NCBI GenBank assembly: GCA_041390865.1 | Contig: JAWKPC010000004.1 | Span: 1-64,000 of the forward strand | Source: JAUIIK01 sp041390865 | Lineage (GTDB): Bacteria; Chloroflexota; Chloroflexia; Thermomicrobiales; CFX8 | Reading direction: 5' to 3' | DNA: 64,000 bases | In this document: positions 41,356 through 50,310 of the stretch, piece after piece | How positions within the stretch are numbered: position 1 is the first letter of the stretch | Layout: each line of letters starts with the position of its first letter | The notes under the pieces: generated by a model | What the model was told of the DNA's origin: nothing | Seen by the model: only the letters and a program-made list of their open reading frames with translations | Databases searched by the model: none | Position numbers and translations under genes: made by a program

Positions 41356-43665
41356 ATGGTACGTAGCCAGATGATGGGCGCGCGCATCCGGCGCAAAGAA
41401 GATCCCCGCTTGATCACCGGCAGTTCGATGTACGTTGGAGATCTCCAGCTTGCCGGTATGCTCCACGCCAGCTTCTTGCGGTCGCCGTACGCTCATGCAC
41501 GCATCACGTCGATCGACACGTCAGCCGCAAAGGAGATGCCCGGCGTTCACGGCATCTACACCAACGAGGACATGGTCAAGCTGGCCGAGCCGCTCGGCGG
41601 CACCGGATCCAGCGGAGACGCCGATATCGAGGTCGACGCCGGCATCCCGATACCGGCCGTCCAGACGCTCGCCCAGGACAAGGTCCGCTGGGTCGGCGAG
41701 CCGATCGCCGTCGTCCTGGCGGACAACGAACAGCTCGGACGCGATGCCGCCGAGGCAATCCGGGTCGACTACGACGTCCTGCCGGCCGTGGTCGACATCG
41801 AGAAGGCCACTGAAGACGACGCGGCGCTGGTCTGGGACGAGGTCGCGAACAACGTCGGTATGGCGCACCAGCGTTCTGCTGGAGACGTCGACGGCGCCTT
41901 CAGCAACGCCGACGTCACGATCTCCGAGCGCATCCTCTCCCAGCGGCTTGTCCCGCTGGCGATGGAGGGGCGGGCCTGCGCCGCAGCGCCCGATCCGCTC
42001 ACCGGCGGCCTGACCGTCTGGGTCTCGACCCAGGCTCCGCACGGCTGGCGAAATGAGGCCGCGCCGAAGCTCGGGCTGACCCAGTCGACCCTGCGCGTCA
42101 TCGCCCCGGAAGTCGGCGGAGGATTCGGCAGCAAGTTCGGCGTCTACCACGAAGAATTGACCGTCGCGGCGCTGGCGAAGCACCTCCGGCGTCCGGTGCG
42201 GTGGATCGAGACCCGTAGCGAGAACTTCCTCGTCACCAATCACGGCCGCGCCCAGATCGCCGACATCGAGCTGGCGGCGACGAACGACGGTAAGATCACC
42301 GGATTGAAGCTCAAGGTCATCCAGGATGGCGGCTCCTACCCGAAGGGGCTGGATCTCGCCTACCTGACGGCGACAATGGCCGTCGGCTGCTACGACATCC
42401 CGGCCGTCGATCTCGACATCAGCGCCGTCTATACCAACACGACGCCGATCGGCGCTTACCGTGGCGCCGGCCGGCCGGAAGCTGCCTATTACATCGAGCG
42501 GGCGGTCGATATTCTCGCCCAGAAGCTGGACATGGACCCGGCCGAGCTGCGCCGCAAGAACTTCATCGATCCCGGCGCATTCCCGGTCACGACGGCGACA
42601 GGCGAGAAGTACGACACCGGCGAGTATGCCAAGGCTCTCGACAAAGCACTCGAGGTCGCTGGATACAGCGATCTGAGAAAGATGCAGGAAGAGGCGCGAG
42701 CCGAAGGCCGCATCGTCGGCATCGGCATGGCCAGCTATGTGGAGATCTGCGGCTTCGGCCCCTGGGAATCGAGCATCGTCAAGGTCGAACCGAGCGGCGC
42801 GGTCAGTGTCTACACCGGCATCTCCCCGCACGGCCAGGGGCAGGAAACGACGTTCGCGCAGATCGTCGCGGACCGGGTCGGAGCAGACTTTGACGACGTT
42901 GTCGTGCACCATGGCGACACGGACAACACTGCCCAGGGCAACGGCACCGGCGGCAGCCGCGGCCTCGTCGTCGGCGGCGGCGCATTGATGCTCTCGCTCG
43001 ACAAGATCCGCGACAAGGCAGACAGGATCGCCGGCCACCTGCTGGAGGTCGATGCCGAGGACGTCGTCATGGAAGACGGCCACTACCACACGACCGGCGC
43101 GCCCGAACCGTTCGTCACCTTGTCGGATATCGCCGGAGCAGCCTACAGCGGCAATGTGCCCAGCGGCATGGAAGCTGGACTTGAAACGGTCGACTACTTC
43201 AGCCCCGAAGACGAGACGTTCCCGTTCGGCACCCATCTGGCCGTTGTCGAGATCGACAAGGACACCGGGTATGTCAATCTGACGAAGTACGTCTCGATCG
43301 ACGACTGCGGGAACGTCGTCAGCCCGATGCTGCTCGAAGGCCAGGTCCACGGCGGGCTAGCCCAGGGTATCGCCCAGGCGCTGGTCGAAGAAGCGGTCTA
43401 CGACGAAAGCGGGCAGCTGATCACGGCAACGCTGATGGACTACGCCATCCCGAAGGCCAAGCTCTTCCCGATGTTCGAGCTCGACCGCACGGTGACGACA
43501 TCGCCGCTGAACCCGCTCGGAGCAAAGGGAATCGGTGAAGCCGCGACGATCGGCTCGACGCCGGCCGTCGCCAACGCCGTCGTCGACGCCCTGGCTCCGC
43601 ACGGCATCACCCACCTGGATCTCCCCTTCAGCGCCCAGAAAGTCTGGAAAGCCCTCAACGGCTAG
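41356..43665 (+). CDS. Xanthine dehydrogenase-family molybdopterin subunit (form-II CoxL-like)
   Basis: A 769-residue molybdenum hydroxylase large subunit. It has the substrate/Moco-binding segments of the family: EVGGGFGSKFGVYHEE near residue 255, the active-site loop AYRGAGR (367-373), GQGQETTFAQIVAD, GTGGSRGLVVGGGA near 533 and the C-terminal GAKGIGEAATIGSTPAV with the catalytic Glu. AYRGAGR marks form II; aerobic CO dehydrogenases of form I carry AYxCSFR. No FAD or iron-sulfur subunit lies next to it, which is unusual. Substrate probably an aldehyde or N-heterocycle; CO oxidation is unlikely. Confidence 0.88.
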   Translation: MVRSQMMGARIRRKEDPRLITGSSMYVGDLQLAGMLHASFLRSPYAHARITSIDTSAAKEMPGVHGIYTNEDMVKLAEPLGGTGSSGDADIEVDAGIPIPAVQTLAQDKVRWVGEPIAVVLADNEQLGRDAAEAIRVDYDVLPAVVDIEKATEDDAALVWDEVANNVGMAHQRSAGDVDGAFSNADVTISERILSQRLVPLAMEGRACAAAPDPLTGGLTVWVSTQAPHGWRNEAAPKLGLTQSTLRVIAPEVGGGFGSKFGVYHEELTVAALAKHLRRPVRWIETRSENFLVTNHGRAQIADIELAATNDGKITGLKLKVIQDGGSYPKGLDLAYLTATMAVGCYDIPAVDLDISAVYTNTTPIGAYRGAGRPEAAYYIERAVDILAQKLDMDPAELRRKNFIDPGAFPVTTATGEKYDTGEYAKALDKALEVAGYSDLRKMQEEARAEGRIVGIGMASYVEICGFGPWESSIVKVEPSGAVSVYTGISPHGQGQETTFAQIVADRVGADFDDVVVHHGDTDNTAQGNGTGGSRGLVVGGGALMLSLDKIRDKADRIAGHLLEVDAEDVVMEDGHYHTTGAPEPFVTLSDIAGAAYSGNVPSGMEAGLETVDYFSPEDETFPFGTHLAVVEIDKDTGYVNLTKYVSIDDCGNVVSPMLLEGQVHGGLAQGIAQALVEEAVYDESGQLITATLMDYAIPKAKLFPMFELDRTVTTSPLNPLGAKGIGEAATIGSTPAVANAVVDALAPHGITHLDLPFSAQKVWKALNG

Positions 43666-43676
43666 AACGGGCGGGT

Positions 43677-43709
43677 CGCCCTCTCCCGAAAACACATAGG
43701 GAGAGGGCG
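43677..43709 (+). terminator. Terminator-like hairpin after the CoxL-like gene
   Basis: CGCCCTCTCCC (43677-43687) pairs perfectly with 43699-43709, 11-nt loop, 11 bp after the stop. The same arm occurs at 9932-9959. No T-run follows. Confidence 0.6.
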
Positions 43710-43860
43710 CAGTCCGGATCTCGCGACAGGCATCGGCAGAATCTCCCCTGAGTCTTCCCATCACCGATCCAAACAGTGATATGATCACCTTGCAGTCAAA
43801 ACTAGCGCTCTGGCCAAATTGTCACAGCCGGGTCGCACCATGTTCCGAGAGGAGTGAAGG

Positions 43861-44562
43861 ATGGGGATTCGATCGTGGAGCGACGGGGGGTTCCGGCTCC
43901 TGGCGCTGCTGGCAGCGTTTGCCGTCGCCGCCGGAGGCTATGTCGCCGCATTCGGCCTTCCCGGCGCCGGGGCCGCTCCGGTTGTTTCGTACACCGGCTG
44001 CGTCAGCCGCTACACGGGCCAGATGCGCGTGCTCGTTTCTGGAGGCAGCTGCAGTTCCTCCGAGGTACCGATCTCGTTCGGAGAAGCCGGTCCTCCGGGA
44101 CCGCCCGGTCCACAGGGACCGCCTGGACCTGCCGGAACACTCGAAGCCGCGATCCAGACCAGCTATACCGGTTCATCCACGATCATTCCTGATACCGGCA
44201 CATCGATTCCATTCGATACGACGAATGCGGCGGTCGGCTCGAACATCACTCATCCAACGAGCACGACGTTCGTCGTCGCGGAATCGGGCGTCTACAAGGT
44301 CGAGTTCATTCTTCAAGGCAGCGTTCAGGGTTCGACCGCCCAGGTTCGGGTGAACGGCCTGCCGAGCGGACCGCTCTTCCAGCTGCCAACAGCTGTCGCT
44401 GCCATCGGGAACGAACAGCAGCTCATCGGCGAGAACCTCTTGACGCTGGCCGCAGGCGACGTCATCGACATCTTCGCGGTTGGGCCTGCCCCTCCGGCGT
44501 CGACGTACACCGCCGGTAGCACGATCATCCTCACCCAGCTGACGTCTCTGCCTCCCACGTAG
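43861..44562 (+). CDS. Exported collagen-like protein with BclA-like C-terminal domain
   Basis: A 233-residue protein. An N-terminal signal/anchor (FRLLALLAAFAVAAGGYVAA) is followed by a short cysteine-bearing region, then five Gly-X-Y triplets (G77 to A91, Pro-rich) and a 140-residue beta-rich domain (TSTTFVVAESGVYKVEFIL; ENLLTLAAGDVIDIFAVG) like the C1q/TNF-type head of BclA and other bacterial collagen-like proteins. Such heads trimerise and hold a collagen triple helix. Start ATG 43861 after GAGAGGAGTGAAGG. Probably a surface or extracellular fibre protein; partner unknown. Confidence 0.82.
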   Translation: MGIRSWSDGGFRLLALLAAFAVAAGGYVAAFGLPGAGAAPVVSYTGCVSRYTGQMRVLVSGGSCSSSEVPISFGEAGPPGPPGPQGPPGPAGTLEAAIQTSYTGSSTIIPDTGTSIPFDTTNAAVGSNITHPTSTTFVVAESGVYKVEFILQGSVQGSTAQVRVNGLPSGPLFQLPTAVAAIGNEQQLIGENLLTLAAGDVIDIFAVGPAPPASTYTAGSTIILTQLTSLPPT

Positions 44563-44679
44563 GTCCCGAAGTCGCTGGAGTCCCGCTCATTCCTGGCTAA
44601 TCCCGGTTGAATCGGCGGGACTTTGGCGGTCTGGCGTATCATTCGGTTAGATGTCGATACTCCATCCCGAGGTGCCGCT

Positions 44680-45225
44680 ATGGCCACAGTCCAGACGATG
44701 TCAATCGAAGAATTCGCCGAGATCTCGGAGCCGGGACGGTTCGACCTGATCCGAGGAGAGTTGGTGAATATGCCGCCCGCAGGAGGTATACACGGCGAGG
44801 TTGCTTTCGAGATAGGACGGCTGATCGGGAACTTCGTCGTTGAGCACAAACTCGGACGCTGTTACGCGGCCGAAACGGGCTTCGTTCTCAACGAGGAAGA
44901 CGCAACGGTGCTTGCTCCGGATGTCGCGTTTCTGGAAGCCTCACACGTGCCTCCGCGCGATGAACGTCATCGGTTCGTGCCGGCAGTGCCGGACCTCGTC
45001 GTCGAGGTCGTTTCACCCTCTGATCGCATTATTGACGTTAACGACAAAGTCACAACCTATCTGGATGCCGGCGTTCGATTGGCCTGGGTCGTAGAACCTG
45101 TCCGACAGCGTGTTACCGTCTATACATCTGATCGGCGGGCTCGCCTGCTGATCGAAGGCGAATCGCTCGACGGTGGCGACGTGCTGCCGGGCTTCCAGCT
45201 GCCACTGGCAGACATCTTCCGCTAA
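44680..45225 (+). CDS. Uma2 family (DUF820) putative restriction-endonuclease-like protein
   Basis: A 181-residue PD-(D/E)XK-fold protein: FDLIRGELVNMPPAGGIHGE near residue 25, the acidic core APDVAFL near 87 and DLVVEVVSPSD near 107, and YLDAGVRLAWVVEP near 127. Uma2 proteins are abundant in Chloroflexota and Cyanobacteria; their nuclease activity is mostly inferred from fold. ATG 44680 with GAGGTG upstream is preferred to a longer frame. No partner gene or modification enzyme adjacent. Confidence 0.85.
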   Translation: MATVQTMSIEEFAEISEPGRFDLIRGELVNMPPAGGIHGEVAFEIGRLIGNFVVEHKLGRCYAAETGFVLNEEDATVLAPDVAFLEASHVPPRDERHRFVPAVPDLVVEVVSPSDRIIDVNDKVTTYLDAGVRLAWVVEPVRQRVTVYTSDRRARLLIEGESLDGGDVLPGFQLPLADIFR

Positions 45226-45438
45226 TACCAGCACGCTTTTCACTACTCCAAACCAGATCTGTACCTGCAGTCTGGATCGCCGATCGTCGTCCAGTGCCGC
45301 TCGTTCTCTTAGGATCGGTGTACGGATCGGGAAACCTCGGAACTGGATTCGAGCCACACTCAAGGGCCAACCGGCTGGTGGAATACCCTTCGAATCACCT
45401 GAACCGGGTTTCCATGCAATCGACAGGGAGCCTCGACC

Positions 45439-46785
45439 ATGTCCACTACGGGAACGTCAGCGACCGCCGACGCAATCTCCCGGGCAAGTCACCCGCTGCT
45501 TGCGGGTGAACCCGATTACGAACCGCTGACGGATCTGATTGGTGACGCTCCGTACGTCCTGCTCGGAGAAGCGTCCCACGGGACAGACGAGTTCTACCGG
45601 GAAAGAGCGGAGATCACGAAACGCCTGGTCGAGTCCGGACGGGTGCAAGCCATCGCCGTCGAAGCCGACTGGCCCGACGCCTACCGGGTCAACTGCTATG
45701 TCCAGCATGCGAGCGACGATACCAATGCCGATGAGGCGCTTGCCGATTTCCAGCGCTTCCCAACCTGGATGTGGCGCAATGAGATCGTCCGGGACTTCGT
45801 GGAATGGCTGCGGAACCACAATGCAAGTCTTCGAGACGGCGAGCGCAAAGTCGGGTTTTACGGGCTTGACCTCTACAGCCTGAGCCGGTCGGCTGAAGCT
45901 GTCATCACGTACCTCGACGATGTCGATCCGGCCGCCGCGCAACGCGCCCGCAAGCGCTACGGATGCTTCGAGTACTTCGCGAACAACGACCAGGCTTATG
46001 GCTACTCGGCATCAACCGGAGTCTCCGAACCCTGCGAGGATGAGGTCGTCGAACAACTGCTCGATCTCCAGTCGCGGACCGCCGCGATTGTCGCGGCAGA
46101 TGGACACCTGGCCGAGGACCGCGCCTTCTATGCCGAGCAGAACGCCCGGCTGGTCATCGACGCCGAACGCTACTACCGCTCGATGTTCCAGCGAAACATT
46201 TCATCCTGGAACCTGCGAGACATTCACATGGCTGACACGCTCGACGCCCTGGAACAACACCTGACGCGATACCTCGGCCGGGTCGGGATCGCCGTCTGGG
46301 CGCACAACTCGCATCTCGGCGACGCGCGGGCCACCGGCATGGGAGCCTCCGGCGAATTGAACCTCGGACAGCTCGTGCGCCAGCGACACGGAGACCAGGT
46401 CAGGCTGATCGGTTTCACCACGCACCGCGGCTGGGTCACGGCGGCGTCGAATTGGGACGAGCCTCCGGAGTTCAAGCAAGTCCGCCCGGCGCTGCCCGAG
46501 AGCTACGAAGCCCTCTTCCACGAGACCGGTATCGAGCGATTCTTCCTCCCGTTGAATGATGGGACGGATATCTCCGAAGCTCTCCGCGAGCGCAGGCTCG
46601 AACGGGCGATCGGCGTCATCTATCGGCCAGAAACGGAGCGCTGGAGCCACTATTTCGATGCATCTTTGCCGGATCAGTTCGATGCCGTCCTTCACTTCGA
46701 TGAATCCCATGCGGTACGGCCCCTTGAACATTCCGCCGGTTGGCCGGACCCGGACCTGCCCGAGACGTATCCTTTCACGGTCTAG
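45439..46785 (+). CDS. Erythromycin esterase family protein
   Basis: A 448-residue protein of the EreA/EreB-like family. Family motifs are YVLLGEASHGTDEFYRERAE near residue 40, IAVEADWPDAYRVNCYV near 70, and VWAHNSHLGDARATGMG near 285, which hold the His/Glu residues of the hydrolase site. Most environmental members are not proven macrolide esterases; some act in other hydrolytic roles, so resistance should not be assumed. Start ATG 45439. Stands alone before an FGGY kinase gene. Confidence 0.82.
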   Translation: MSTTGTSATADAISRASHPLLAGEPDYEPLTDLIGDAPYVLLGEASHGTDEFYRERAEITKRLVESGRVQAIAVEADWPDAYRVNCYVQHASDDTNADEALADFQRFPTWMWRNEIVRDFVEWLRNHNASLRDGERKVGFYGLDLYSLSRSAEAVITYLDDVDPAAAQRARKRYGCFEYFANNDQAYGYSASTGVSEPCEDEVVEQLLDLQSRTAAIVAADGHLAEDRAFYAEQNARLVIDAERYYRSMFQRNISSWNLRDIHMADTLDALEQHLTRYLGRVGIAVWAHNSHLGDARATGMGASGELNLGQLVRQRHGDQVRLIGFTTHRGWVTAASNWDEPPEFKQVRPALPESYEALFHETGIERFFLPLNDGTDISEALRERRLERAIGVIYRPETERWSHYFDASLPDQFDAVLHFDESHAVRPLEHSAGWPDPDLPETYPFTV

Positions 46786-46845
46786 GATGAGTCCCTGCAA
46801 TATCGGAGCGGCGGACGCGGCGAAAGTTGATCGGGCGGACATCGG

Positions 46846-48272
46846 ATGACGATCACAAACGAGGTGGTTCTGGCCGTTGACGTCGGTTCGAGCTGGTGCA
46901 AGGCTGCCTACTTCGACGGTTCCGGAAACGCTGTCTCGACCGGCGAAACATGGGTACGCGATCGACAGCCATTCGGGCATGACGCAGAAGCGCTCGAGCG
47001 TGTCTGGCAAGGTGTGGTCGGCGCCGTTCGAGAGGCAAACGCCGGGCTTGGCGACCGGCAGACGGTCGCGCTCGGCATCGCCGCACGCAAAGCCCCGGGT
47101 ATCTGGCTGGACGAAGCCGGTGCTGTGGTCGGGCTGCCGGCCGGCGTCGCCGCTTCCATCGGCCGCCAACCTATTCGTGCATGCTATGCGTCATCGGTTT
47201 GGGGTGACGACGACCCGTTCGCCTACGGCTACGGAATCGATCTCATCGGCAACACCCGCTGGCTTCGGGACAATCGTCCACAGCATTTCGCCCGGGTTTG
47301 CCGGGCCGGAAATCTTCACAGCTGGCTCGTCTACCGGCTCACCGGCCAATGGGCAACCAGCCACGCCGGAGGGCCGGTACAGCAACGATGGCCGGAGGCA
47401 GTGCGAGAACTGTCGGGCCTGTCGCCGGACGCCTATCCGGCGGTGTTCGATGACAGCCAGGTGATTGGCACGATCGCCCCCGAACCGGCAGGCGAACTCG
47501 GGCTTCCCGAAACAACGCGGGTCATTACCGGCACCCACGATGGAGCGGCGGCAAACATCGGCGCCGGCGCGCTCGGTCCCGGCGACGCCTGCCTGACCTA
47601 CGGGACGAACGGGGTGATGCGGGTCGTGACTGGAGAGCGTATCCCAGGGCGATTCGGATACACCGTCACCAGCGGCCGCTGGGCACTTGTCCGGGACCTG
47701 CCCAACCTCGCCCCGCTCCTCGACGGCGTCGTCTCCGCCACAATCAATCATACCGGCCCGGTAACGCCAGATACGCACCGGGAACTCACGAAAATGGCCG
47801 CAGAGTACCGGCCGGTTCGCATGGGCCCGCCTTAAACTGTTTCCCGACAGCGAAGGTGTGAGCGTGGACGAAGCCCGCTCGGCGCACGATGATCCAGCCG
47901 TAATCTACCGGGCGGCGCTGGAGGCAATCGGGCTCGGTTCCGGCCTCGAAGGGTACGCCAGAATCGGAGCGATGCCGACCTCCTACTCCGCCACCGGTGG
48001 GGCAGCCGGCAACCAGCTACTCATCAATACCAGCGCCTGCCTGGGCGAGCCGTCACGCTGACCGATGGAGAGCCGGCTCGCGGTTGGCAGCGCGAGCCTC
48101 GATCGGAGCGGGCTGGCACCGAGATCTGCCTGAGGCTGCAAACTCGATGATTCCGGCAGGATGCGCCGTGCGGGCGACGGAGCGAGGAGACTGCAGCCAT
48201 CGGCGCATCTCAGCCGGGATCAGGCTGCCGCGCGGACCGCTCGGCGACGGCGTTCGCGGCGTTCACTCCTGA
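46846..48272 (+). pseudogene. FGGY-family carbohydrate kinase, frameshifted
   Basis: ATG 46846 opens an FGGY sugar kinase (xylulokinase/gluconokinase-like): VVLAVDVGSSWCKAAYFDGS, then GNLHSWLVYRLTGQWATSHA near residue 160, and the second ATPase domain VITGTHDGAAANIGAGALGPGDACLTYGTNG (two parts). After AAEYRPVRMGPP the frame is lost at about 47825, but related sequence goes on as RLKLFPDSEGVSVDEARSA and SYSATGGAAGNQLL, then ACLGEP, and a degraded C-terminus to about 48272. At least three frame changes. The sugar substrate cannot be assigned. Confidence 0.7.
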
Positions 48273-48383
48273 TCCTCCACCCTCACAGACACGGGTTTGC
48301 TACATGCTCACCAATCCTGGATACCGTTGTTACGGCATCCTCGATAGTCTAAGGGTTGACCGGCATTCGAAGGAGGCGAAATC

Positions 48384-49457
48384 ATGTCATTTCTCGCGCT
48401 GATCCTCCTGAACCTGGTGCCAGCCAGTGCTGGCCGGTTTGACGATGCTCGGCATCGCCATCGGCATCACGACGGTCGTCGCTCTCGGCGTCATCACCGA
48501 GGAGTCAAAGAGTCGGCCGGCGAGATCCTGCGCGTTGGAGGAGCCGATTTCATCGTCGCCCAGGGAACCGCGATCTCGCATTCAGCAATGTGTCGGAGGA
48601 TGAGTGGAGCCAGATCGACGCGCTGCCCGATGTCGAATGGACGTCCGGCGCGTCATCGACATCGAGCGCGTCGCCAGCAACCCCTACTTCGTCGTGCTCG
48701 GAATCCGGCGGATGCGCTAGCACAGCCCGCCCCTGATGAGGCCGGCTGCTAGCCGCGGACGCGCCGGATGAAATGCTTGGCGTCGACGCCGCTGCCTCCC
48801 TGTCCGCGTCCGTCGGTGACCAGGTAGATCGCGGATCGTCCGTTCACGGTTGTCGGCATCACCGGACTGGCGACACCTGATCGATGGCGGTGCGGAAGCG
48901 CCGCTCATCGCGGTTCAGGAGATGACCCGCAGGCCCGGGCAGGTCACGATGGTCTATGTCAAGACGCGGGCGGGCGTCGACTGCCGACTCCGGGAAAGAT
49001 CGAAGCAACGTTTCCCCAACTGGTGACGGTCGGCGAAGTATCGGAATACGGTGAGGTCGACCAGGGCATCCAAATCATAGACGCCGTTACCATCGCGATC
49101 TCGCGCTGGCGATCATCATCGGCGCGGTCGGCGTCATGAACACGATGATCATGTCCGTTCGAACACCCGCGAGTTCGGCATCCTGCGCGCCGTCGGCTGG
49201 AGCAGCCGGCGAATCCTGCGGATGGTATTGAGCGAATCCTGCTCCTCTGCCTGATTGCGCGGTGATCGGGAGTGCGCTCGGATATCTCGCGGTTCTGGGG
49301 GTGACACAAATCGCGACGGTCCAGAACCTTCCCGGCCGAAGTACAGTATCGCCCTGCGCGCATTCCTGGTTGCGATCGCAGTCGCGATCACCGGAGCCAT
49401 CTATCCGGCGATCGGGCCATCCGGTTGACGCCAATGGAAGCGTTGCGCCATGAGTAA
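48384..49457 (+). pseudogene. MacB/FtsX-like ABC transporter permease, many frameshifts
   Basis: ATG 48384 with AGGAGG starts MSFLALILLNLV, and read across frames the product is a four-helix FtsX-family permease with a MacB periplasmic domain: MLGIAIGITTVVALGVITEE, SAGEILRVGGADFIVAQGT, RPGQVTMVYVKTRAGVD, IIIGAVGVMNTMIMSVFER then REFGILRAVGWSSRRILRMV, and LRHE at the stop 49455-49457. At least seven frame changes in 1.07 kb. The stop overlaps the start of the ATPase gene by 8 bp (ATGAGTAA). Likely exports lipoproteins, peptides or small molecules. Confidence 0.7.
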
Positions 49458-50170
49458 GCCAGTTGCCATCGACGTCAGGAACGTCGTCGTCCTTCGACGA
49501 GGGCGCATCCGGCTGCGCGGCGCGGATCTAACCGTCGGGCAAGGTGAATTCGTCGCGCTGATGGGACCGTCCGGCTGCGGCAAGTCGACGCTGCTGCACA
49601 TCATCGCGGCACTGGATAGCCCAGACGAAGGCAGCGTCGTCGCCGGGCAGGATCTGGCGGAGAAACAGAACCTGATTCCGGGCCCGTGACATCCGGACTT
49701 GTCTTCCAGATGCACAACCTTGCTCGGCTCTGACCGCCGATGGAACGTCCAGTGCCATGTTCGAGGCCGGCTTCAGCAGCCGCGAGCGCCGTGCCAGAGC
49801 GCGGAGATCCTCGACCTCGTCGGGCTCGGCGGCGCTACCAGAACCGCCCGGCCCAGCTTTCCGGCGAGCGGCAGCGGGTTGCCGTGGCCCGGGCGCTCGC
49901 GAACGAGCCGCCGATCCTGCTTGCCGACGAACCGACCGGCAGCCTCGATTCCAGGGCCGGCGCACAGATCCTCGATCTGCTCGACGGTTGCGACAGGAGC
50001 GTAATCTGACGATCCTCATGGTGACTCATGACGAACACGTCGCCGAGCAGCCGACCGGATCAGGTGGTGAGGCCGGGCCTGGTTCCTGGATTCATCTCTT
50101 TGCCCACCATCGACCACCAGACTGTAAGGACGATCCATACGGCATCTTCCCGGTCAACCAGAGGGTATAG
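49450..50170 (+). pseudogene. MacB/LolD-like ABC transporter ATP-binding protein, frameshifted
   Basis: ATG 49450 gives MSKPVAIDVRNVVVLRRGRI and a perfect Walker A, GPSGCGKST. The frame breaks near 49680 and continues in others as MFEAGFSSRERRARA, then the ABC signature region QLSGERQRVAVARALANEP, Walker B ILLADEPTGSLDSRAG and the switch His in ILMVTHDEHVAEQ. Signature LSGE lacks one Gly (usual LSGGE), probably another deletion. The end is uncertain; 50170 is the stop of the frame holding the switch His. Partner of the permease upstream. Confidence 0.7.
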
Positions 50171-50248
50171 TCACCAATGCTCCACGATATCTCCGCTCGG
50201 GATACCAGGCGGCGAGACACTGCAGCACGTTCTCGCAGGCACAACGAA

Positions 50249-50278
50249 AGAGGAGCGCGGTAGAAGCCGCGCTCCTCT
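50249..50278. terminator. Hairpin between the ABC genes and nirK
   Basis: AGAGGAGCGCGG (50249-50260) pairs perfectly with 50267-50278, loop TAGAAG. It lies 32 bp beyond the stop of nirK (minus strand) and could terminate transcripts from both sides. Confidence 0.7.
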
Positions 50279-50310
50279 CCACACCGGCAGGTTCCGACCG
50301 GATCGTGGTG

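Noticed and set aside
41521..43350. Minus-strand frame of 609 codons
   Set aside because: It lies entirely inside the intact CoxL-like gene, has a composition typical of antisense in GC-rich DNA and no recognisable domain.
41356..43665. Aerobic carbon monoxide dehydrogenase (form I CoxL)
   Set aside because: The active-site loop is AYRGAGR, not AYxCSFR, so CO oxidation is not supported.
45439..46785. Macrolide resistance gene
   Set aside because: The erythromycin-esterase family is broad and most environmental members have no proven macrolide activity; no mobile element or resistance gene is near.
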